This document shows positions 45,617-50,204 of a stretch of 50,204 nt of DNA, in pieces. The notes under the pieces are model-generated. The model was not told where the DNA came from. It made no database searches and saw nothing but the letters and a program-made list of their open reading frames with translations. How positions within the stretch are numbered: the first letter of the stretch is position 1; each line of letters starts with the position of its first letter. The position numbers and the translations under genes are program-made. Source of the stretch: an uncultured Clostridia bacterium. Lineage in GTDB: Bacteria > Bacillota > Clostridia > Oscillospirales > Acutalibacteraceae. Location of the stretch: assembly GCA_947585965.1 (NCBI GenBank), contig CANPXK010000011.1, forward strand, positions 1-50,204, written 5' to 3'.

Positions 45617-46288
45617 ATGAAAAAGATTATTTCTCTTAAAAATCTGAGTAGGGATTATATAACAAGAGGAGGTGTCGTCCATGCACTTAATAAAATAAAT
45701 GTAGATATAGATGAGGGTGAGTTTATTGCAATTGTGGGACAATCAGGCTCGGGAAAATCCACATTAATGAACATTTTAGGCTGTCTCGACACACCGACGG
45801 ACGGAATTTACAGTCTTAACGGCATTGATATTTCAACACTTAACGAAAAGCAGCTTACCTATATACGCAGCAGAGTAATAGGCTTTATTTTTCAGAGCTT
45901 TAACCTTGTACCTGCACTCAGTGCACTTGAAAATACGGAACTGCCACTTTTGTATCGGGGAATAAGTAAGAGGCAGCGCAGATATGCTGCGGAATATGCC
46001 CTTGAAAGGGTAGGACTTTCGTCAAGAAAAAATCACCTCCCGCCGGAGCTTTCGGGAGGACAGCAGCAAAGAGTTGCAATCGCCCGTGCGATAGCTTCGG
46101 AACCCGAAATACTTCTTGCTGATGAACCCACAGGAAGCCTCGATAAAAAATCGGGAAAAGAGGTTATTGATATTATAAAATCCCTGAATGATGAGGGTGT
46201 GACGGTTGTAATGATAACACATGATGATTCGATAGCAGAAAGGGCAAAACGTCGTATAAAAATCAGTGACGGGAAAATAATATCATAA
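45617..46288 (+). CDS. MacB/LolD-type ABC transporter ATPase (no adjacent permease)
   Basis: A 223-residue ATPase with Walker A GQSGSGKS, Q-loop FIFQSFNLVPALSALENTEL, signature LSGGQQQR and Walker B ILLADEPTGSLD, followed by the H-loop MITHDDS. It is of the lipoprotein/antimicrobial-peptide export type. ATG 45617 lies six bases after GGGGAG. No permease gene is on either side; a partner must be encoded elsewhere, or the ATPase is a stray copy. A related fused ABC gene lies at the other end of the window. Confidence 0.9.
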   Translation: MKKIISLKNLSRDYITRGGVVHALNKINVDIDEGEFIAIVGQSGSGKSTLMNILGCLDTPTDGIYSLNGIDISTLNEKQLTYIRSRVIGFIFQSFNLVPALSALENTELPLLYRGISKRQRRYAAEYALERVGLSSRKNHLPPELSGGQQQRVAIARAIASEPEILLADEPTGSLDKKSGKEVIDIIKSLNDEGVTVVMITHDDSIAERAKRRIKISDGKIIS

Positions 46289-46378
46289 AAGTTATAAAAA
46301 TGCTGATATTGCATAAAAATCAACATGAATATTCTAACAAATTTAACAAAAAATTAATGTTTTTTTTAATGTAAGATA

Positions 46379-46406
46379 TTGACAAAAGAAACTGATGTGC
46401 TATAAT
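46379..46406 (+). promoter_or_regulatory. Strong promoter of the 84-residue gene
   Basis: TTGACA (46379-46384), a 16-bp spacer and TATAAT (46401-46406): both boxes are perfect consensus. It lies 50 bp before the ATG. Confidence 0.75.
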
Positions 46407-46456
46407 AATCTCAGCAGATAAAATTCTGTATATTATATTTTGAGGAGAGATTAACT

Positions 46457-46711
46457 ATGGCAACAATAGAATTACATGATGTAGAAGTACAGGAGTTTCT
46501 TTCGGAGATTGACAAATGCGAGGGCGATGTATTTCTCGTAACAGATGAGGGCGACCGTCTTAATCTTAAAAGTAAGCTTTGCCAGCTTATAGGTCTTACA
46601 AAGCTTATCGAAGGCGGCAAGATATCAAATGCACATATCGAGTGCCAGAAGCCCGAGGATGAATCTAAACTTTTCAGATTCAATATTTTTGGAAAGAAGA
46701 CAGAGGAATAA
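46457..46711 (+). CDS. Small soluble protein, unknown function
   Basis: An 84-residue acidic protein (MATIELHDVEVQEFLSEIDK; LCQLIGLTKLIEGGKISNAH; ending FNIFGKKTEE). No membrane helix or signal. It has its own consensus promoter, a GGAGAG ribosome site and a terminator, so it is probably a well-expressed single gene. It has the look of a conserved clostridial hypothetical. I do not recognise a function. Confidence 0.8.
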   Translation: MATIELHDVEVQEFLSEIDKCEGDVFLVTDEGDRLNLKSKLCQLIGLTKLIEGGKISNAHIECQKPEDESKLFRFNIFGKKTEE

Positions 46712-46721
46712 ATAAAATGGG

Positions 46722-46755
46722 AAACGGACAGCCGAGCGGTTGCCCGTTTTTATTT
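46722..46755 (+). terminator. Terminator of the 84-residue gene
   Basis: AAACGG / CCGTTT and CAGCC / GGTTG form one bulged stem with a short loop, followed by TTTTATTT. 11 bp past the stop. Confidence 0.75.
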
Positions 46756-46783
46756 CAGATTTAAAAATTTTTTGCCAACAAAA

Positions 46784-46821
46784 AACCTCTTCATGTAAAG
46801 CTCAATAAACATGAAGAGGTT
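46784..46821 (-). terminator. ilvE terminator
   Basis: A perfect 12-bp stem AACCTCTTCATG / CATGAAGAGGTT with a 14-nt loop; on the minus strand it is followed by TTTTTTGTT. Confidence 0.85.
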
Positions 46822-46884
46822 ATTGCTTGTGGGAAAATGTGTACAGAAAGATATGTAACAACAATCGGAAAATAGAGAATATGA

Positions 46885-47910
46885 TTATTCTATTACCTTT
46901 ATCCAACCCTCAGGAGCTTCAAGCTTGCCCATCTGAATACCCGTAAGAGTATCATACAGTTTTTTGGTAACAGGACCCATCTCATCCATACCGCTCGGGA
47001 AGCATATTTCTTTGCCGTGATCATTTATTTTTCCTACGGGTGATATAACGGCGGCAGTACCGCAAAGACCACATTCTACAAAATCGCCGAGTTCATCAAA
47101 GTAAACCTCACGTTCCTCAACCTCATAGCCGAGGTAATCCTTAGCGACTGTCATAAGAGAGCGTCTTGTGATGGAGGGGAGAATACTGTTTGACTTTGGA
47201 GTCACAATCTTATTGTCCTTTGTAACAAACAGGAAATTAGCCCCGCCTGTTTCCTCGACCTTTGTTCTTGTTTTGGGGTCGAGGTACATATTTTCCGCAA
47301 ACCCTTCATTGTGAGCCGTAACGATAGCATGAAGGCTCATTGCATAATTGAGTCCCGCCTTTATAAAGCCGGTACCGTTCGGAGCTGCTCTATCGAAATC
47401 ACTGACTTTAATAGTAAGAGGCTTTACGCCGCCCTTGAAATAAGGTCCTACCGGTGTTGTAAACACTCTGAACTGAAATTCATCAGCAGGCTTAACTCCG
47501 ATAACAGGATTAATTCCGAACATATAAGGACGGAGATAAAGTGTGGCACCTGTTCCGTAGGGAGGAACATATGCGGCATTTGCCTTGACGGTCTGAACGA
47601 CCGCATCAATAAATCTGTCCTTCGGAAAAACAGGCATTTCCATTCTCTTTGAGGAATTTGCGAGTCTTTCCGCATTAAGGTCTGGTCTGAATACAACTAT
47701 TTTGTTATCCTGTGTTGTATATGCCTTAAGTCCCTCAAAAATCGTCTGTGCATATTGCAGAACGCAGGCACATTCGCTCATGGTTATCATGTCATCCTCA
47801 ATAAGCGCACCTTCGTCCCATTCTCCGTTTTTATAGGTAGAAACATAACGCTTATCGGTTTTAATATAGTTGAAATCCAAATTTTCCCAATCTATATTTT
47901 TCTTTTCCAT
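46885..47910 (-). CDS. ilvE: Branched-chain amino acid aminotransferase
   Basis: A 341-residue PLP enzyme (fold type IV) that transaminates Leu, Ile and Val with 2-oxoglutarate. The PLP lysine is K184 in GTGFIKAGLNYAMSL. QTIFEGLKAY, YLRPYMFG and VEETGGANFLFV are family segments. ATG 47910 follows AAAGGAAG. It has its own promoter and terminator, and no T-box or leader peptide is present in the short leader. The neighbours are unrelated. Confidence 0.95.
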   Translation of the reverse strand: MEKKNIDWENLDFNYIKTDKRYVSTYKNGEWDEGALIEDDMITMSECACVLQYAQTIFEGLKAYTTQDNKIVVFRPDLNAERLANSSKRMEMPVFPKDRFIDAVVQTVKANAAYVPPYGTGATLYLRPYMFGINPVIGVKPADEFQFRVFTTPVGPYFKGGVKPLTIKVSDFDRAAPNGTGFIKAGLNYAMSLHAIVTAHNEGFAENMYLDPKTRTKVEETGGANFLFVTKDNKIVTPKSNSILPSITRRSLMTVAKDYLGYEVEEREVYFDELGDFVECGLCGTAAVISPVGKINDHGKEICFPSGMDEMGPVTKKLYDTLTGIQMGKLEAPEGWIKVIE

Positions 47911-47947
47911 TATAAGGACTTCCTTTCAAATAATTTAATACACGTAT

Positions 47948-47976
47948 ATTATATAACTGTTTGAAATATCTGTCAA
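47948..47976 (-). promoter_or_regulatory. ilvE promoter
   Basis: On the minus strand TTGACA (47971-47976), a 17-bp spacer and TATAAT (47948-47953); the leader is only about 30 nt. Confidence 0.75.
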
Positions 47977-48088
47977 TAATTTCAGGCTTTAATAATATAA
48001 ATTTTGCAAGTTTTATATACGAAAATTTCATATTCGTGTATATTATTACAAATTCGTTACTGTTTCGGGAAATATACAGAATTTATAT

Positions 48089-48131
48089 ACCCGACCATAT
48101 ATAATCAGCTGTGATTATATACAGGTCGGGT
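48089..48131 (-). terminator. Long hairpin after the S1-domain gene
   Basis: ACCCGACC / GGTCGGGT (outer, 8 bp) and ATATAATC / GATTATAT (inner, 8 bp) with a 6-nt loop; 18 bp after the stop of the S1 gene. The 3' tail on the minus strand is TATATAAATTC, so termination is likely but not classic. Confidence 0.6.
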
Positions 48132-48148
48132 AACTCCGCTAACGTGTA

Positions 48149-49108
48149 TTAAATTCCGAGGAGGACAGGTTCATAGCTTTGGAGTGCGGAAAAATCCGTT
48201 TCTATAATTTTGTCCGATGACGGGGGAGAATATCTGAATTTATCCATATGATTGCCTTGAAAGAAATACTCGGGTGTGCCGGGCTGATACTCATAATCGA
48301 AGGTATCAATAATAATCAGCTTTATTTTCATTCTTGAGGGAATTATATTCTTAATATATACGCTTGCCTGTTGACCGGCTTTGATATTATCCTTCATTTC
48401 CGCAAGACCCGCAAGATTGGGAGCAAGCTCAACAAATGCACCGTAATCCTCAACTGAACGTATTATACCGGCAACGGTCTCCCCGATTTCAAAACGGCTG
48501 ACATTTTCTTCCCATGTTCCGAGCAACTCTTTATGTGTAAGGCTTATTCTTCCGTTCTCAAAGGACTTTACAATTGCCTTTATTTCCATACCCACGCTAA
48601 AACGTTCCCTCGGATGGTCAATTCTTGATACGGAAATTGAATCAATGGGGAGCAGAGAAACAATACCGCAGCCGATATCGGCAAAAGCGCCAAAGGAATC
48701 GAGATGTGTTATCTTTGCATCTATAACGTCTCCGGGCACAAGATTTTCAACGTATTCATGCATACATCTTTCCTGGGCAAGCCTTCTTGAAAGAACCGCA
48801 ACGGTTTTTCCCGATTCGTTTTTGGTAAAATCTGTTATTACAAAGCATACCGGGCGGTTCACTCTTGATATAACGGCGATATCTCTGACAGTTCCTTCCC
48901 TGATACCGATAGCACCCTCCTCTCTGGGGATTATACCCTTCATTATTCCGAGGTCAACGATAAGATTATGCGCCGAATCGCATACAACAGCTCTGCCCTC
49001 AAGTATTTTGCCTTCATGATAAGCATCTGTCAATGAGGACATAGATTGCATTGCGGATATATTTTCCGCTGTGGTGATAAGTCTACCTTCAGGATAATAT
49101 CCTGTCAT
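48149..49108 (-). CDS. S1 RNA-binding domain protein
   Basis: A 319-residue protein. S1 domains cover about residues 34-105 (EGRAVVCDSAHNLIVDLG), about 123-190 (PGDVIDAKITHLDSFGAFAD) and about 206-265 (IGETVAGIIRSVEDYGAFVE). The second and third carry the standard GAF patch. It resembles ribosomal protein S1 / RpsA-like proteins of Firmicutes, which bind mRNA, but is shorter than E. coli S1. ATG 49108 follows AAAGGAATG. A divergent promoter region separates it from the 49277 gene. Confidence 0.88.
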   Translation of the reverse strand: MTGYYPEGRLITTAENISAMQSMSSLTDAYHEGKILEGRAVVCDSAHNLIVDLGIMKGIIPREEGAIGIREGTVRDIAVISRVNRPVCFVITDFTKNESGKTVAVLSRRLAQERCMHEYVENLVPGDVIDAKITHLDSFGAFADIGCGIVSLLPIDSISVSRIDHPRERFSVGMEIKAIVKSFENGRISLTHKELLGTWEENVSRFEIGETVAGIIRSVEDYGAFVELAPNLAGLAEMKDNIKAGQQASVYIKNIIPSRMKIKLIIIDTFDYEYQPGTPEYFFQGNHMDKFRYSPPSSDKIIETDFSALQSYEPVLLGI

Positions 49109-49212
49109 TTTGCTTCATTCCTTTCTTGAGGCTGTGCCTCGTTAGCTTTCTCAACATATATATGAAAAATATGTCTTTTATATTCTTTTACTGCTGTTCA
49201 TATAAATCCCAC

Positions 49213-49241
49213 TTGAATTTTTAAGTTCGATATTATAGAAT
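49213..49241 (+). promoter_or_regulatory. Promoter of the 125-residue membrane protein
   Basis: TTGAAT (49213-49218), a 17-bp spacer and TAGAAT (49236-49241), 35 bp before the ATG; AACGGAGG follows. Confidence 0.5.
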
Positions 49242-49276
49242 ATACTATATACTATACACAAGAACGGAGGTGCAAT

Positions 49277-49654
49277 ATGAACGAGAGTAACGGAAATATC
49301 AGATTTTTATCGGCAATTTCATATATAGGTGTTCTTTTTGTAATCGGACACTTTGCTGTCGAGAAGAACAATCCCGACCTTCGTTTTCATACGTTTCAGG
49401 GAGGGATTCTTTTTGCTTTTTTCGTATTGCTTTATTTTATTGATTTTCTTATTTATCTGTTTTTGTCCGTTGTTCCTGCTCTGCAGATTATAGTAGTTTT
49501 GCTTCTTTCCATAGGTATCAGTGTAGCTTATGTAATGCTTATGGTTATGGGGATAGTCAATGCGTTGAAATTCAAGCAGGGACTTCTTCCTTTTGTCGGC
49601 AAGGCTGCTGTTGCACTGAGAGTGGCAATTGATAACGGCTTCAAAAACAAATAA
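49277..49654 (+). CDS. Small membrane protein, DUF4870/Tic20-like
   Basis: A 125-residue protein with about four hydrophobic segments (FLSAISYIGVLFVIGHF, GILFAFFVLLYFIDFLIYLF, LQIIVVLLLSIGISVAYVML). The motif DLRFHTFQGGILF resembles the RFHAxQ motif of the DUF4870/Tic20-like family. Function unknown. ATG 49277 follows GGAGG. Confidence 0.7.
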   Translation: MNESNGNIRFLSAISYIGVLFVIGHFAVEKNNPDLRFHTFQGGILFAFFVLLYFIDFLIYLFLSVVPALQIIVVLLLSIGISVAYVMLMVMGIVNALKFKQGLLPFVGKAAVALRVAIDNGFKNK

Positions 49655-49692
49655 AACAAACCGTGTTTTTATGATATCATCTTTGTATGGCG

Positions 49693-49729
49693 AAAAATGC
49701 CGTATTTATAAGGATGGCAATTTTTTCCA
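49693..49729 (+). terminator. Terminator of the small membrane gene
   Basis: AAAAATGCC / GGCAATTTTT with one bulge and a 14-nt loop, then a T-run. It lies 39 bp past the stop. Confidence 0.65.
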
Positions 49730-49795
49730 TTCCATAAGGCTCAATACAAAGAACAGAACAACAACCGATATCAGAATATTTGGGAGGGATAAAAA

Positions 49796-50122
49796 ATGAA
49801 TGATTACATTATACAGATAGATTCATATGACTTTGAGGAAAGGCTGGAATCCGGTATGGCACTCGTATATTTTTGCGAATATATGAATACCGGAAGCAGA
49901 GCCATTGAAATTGTAATGGATGAGATTGCCGAAAAATACGCCGACCGCATAAGGGTCTATGCAGTAGATGCGGAGCAATCCCCTGATATACTTCTGCACT
50001 ACGGGGTGGAAAGCATTCCATGTGTTATATTCCTGAGGAACGGGGACCCTGTAGAGTCGGTAGAGGGAGCCAACCTGTCGGATATTTATGAGGAAATTAT
50101 TGAGGAGCTGTTATCCTGCTGA
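49796..50122 (+). CDS. Thioredoxin-fold protein lacking the CXXC motif
   Basis: A 108-residue protein. The secondary structure order and the cis-Pro segment GVESIPCVIFLRNG match thioredoxin. Where thioredoxin has WCGPC, this has M30-N31-T32-G33-S34 (FCEYMNTGSR), so both redox cysteines are missing. C27, one Cys before the cis-Pro loop end and one at the C-terminus remain. It is more likely a binding or chaperone protein than a reductase. ATG follows GGGAGG. The region 50123-50204 holds no further gene. Confidence 0.8.
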   Translation: MNDYIIQIDSYDFEERLESGMALVYFCEYMNTGSRAIEIVMDEIAEKYADRIRVYAVDAEQSPDILLHYGVESIPCVIFLRNGDPVESVEGANLSDIYEEIIEELLSC

Positions 50123-50204
50123 GATTATTATAACATAATTTTCTGCCTTTGAAAACTATTTTAAGAAAATTATCAAACGTTCGCTCAGCCGTCCGATGAC
50201 GCTT

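Noticed and set aside
47911-48148. T-box or leader attenuator for ilvE
   Set aside because: The promoter leaves only about 30 nt of leader; no T-box sequence, no leader peptide.

Overview
The window looks like a chromosome segment of a low-to-moderate GC Firmicute of class Clostridia, most likely an Oscillospiraceae gut anaerobe of the Ruminococcus / [Eubacterium] siraeum type. The grounds are consensus AT-rich promoters and AGGAGG ribosome binding sites, frequent TTG and GTG starts, a sporulation sigma factor (SigG), a HrcA/CIRCE-controlled groESL operon, an NfnAB-type ferredoxin:NADP oxidoreductase, a small two-cluster ferredoxin, a DUF5685-like protein, and surface proteins built from Big2 Ig-like repeats, SH3 repeats, BspA-type leucine-rich repeats and a dockerin-like module. 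The species is inferred; no rRNA gene is present.

Left part (1-7.8 kb), mostly minus strand: the N-terminal part of a fused ABC ATPase-permease running off the edge, a small membrane protein, an SPFH/band-7 protein paired with an Arc-like ribbon-helix-helix protein, a membrane-anchored metallophosphoesterase under a palindrome-bearing promoter, an iscS-iscU pair, and RNase HI. Downstream of iscU, before its terminator, lies copy A of a roughly 250-bp structured repeat.

Central part (7.8-32.5 kb), plus strand: a long housekeeping cluster rnj - gdpP - rplI - dnaB - tilS - hpt - ftsH - uvrA, a DUF5685-like protein and a J-domain protein. A 1280-residue secreted GH24 lysozyme follows, with SH3 and Big2 repeats and its catalytic domain split by an SH3 module. 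Then come proC, a membrane protein with four zinc ribbons, a sugar-phosphate transferase and CIRCE-groES-groEL.

Right part (32.5-42.2 kb), mostly minus strand: a small membrane protein, a dockerin-like secreted protein, sigG, an 8-Cys ferredoxin too short for most ORF cut-offs, a secreted Big2 x8 + M14 carboxypeptidase, and nfnA-nfnB with a stop/start overlap. The stretch 42.2-50.2 kb holds an AraC-type regulator followed by a BspA-type LRR surface protein, copy B of the structured repeat in inverted orientation, a lone MacB-type ABC ATPase, a small conserved-looking protein, ilvE, an S1-domain protein, a small membrane protein and a thioredoxin-fold protein without the CXXC motif.

The most unusual signal is the repeat pair (about 5151-5404 and 45266-45556). 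Both copies lie directly 3' of a gene, in the same orientation relative to that gene. Both carry GC-rich hairpins at the ends and an internal hairpin whose stem sequence differs between copies while pairing is kept. No complete phage, transposase, CRISPR array, tRNA or rRNA was seen.
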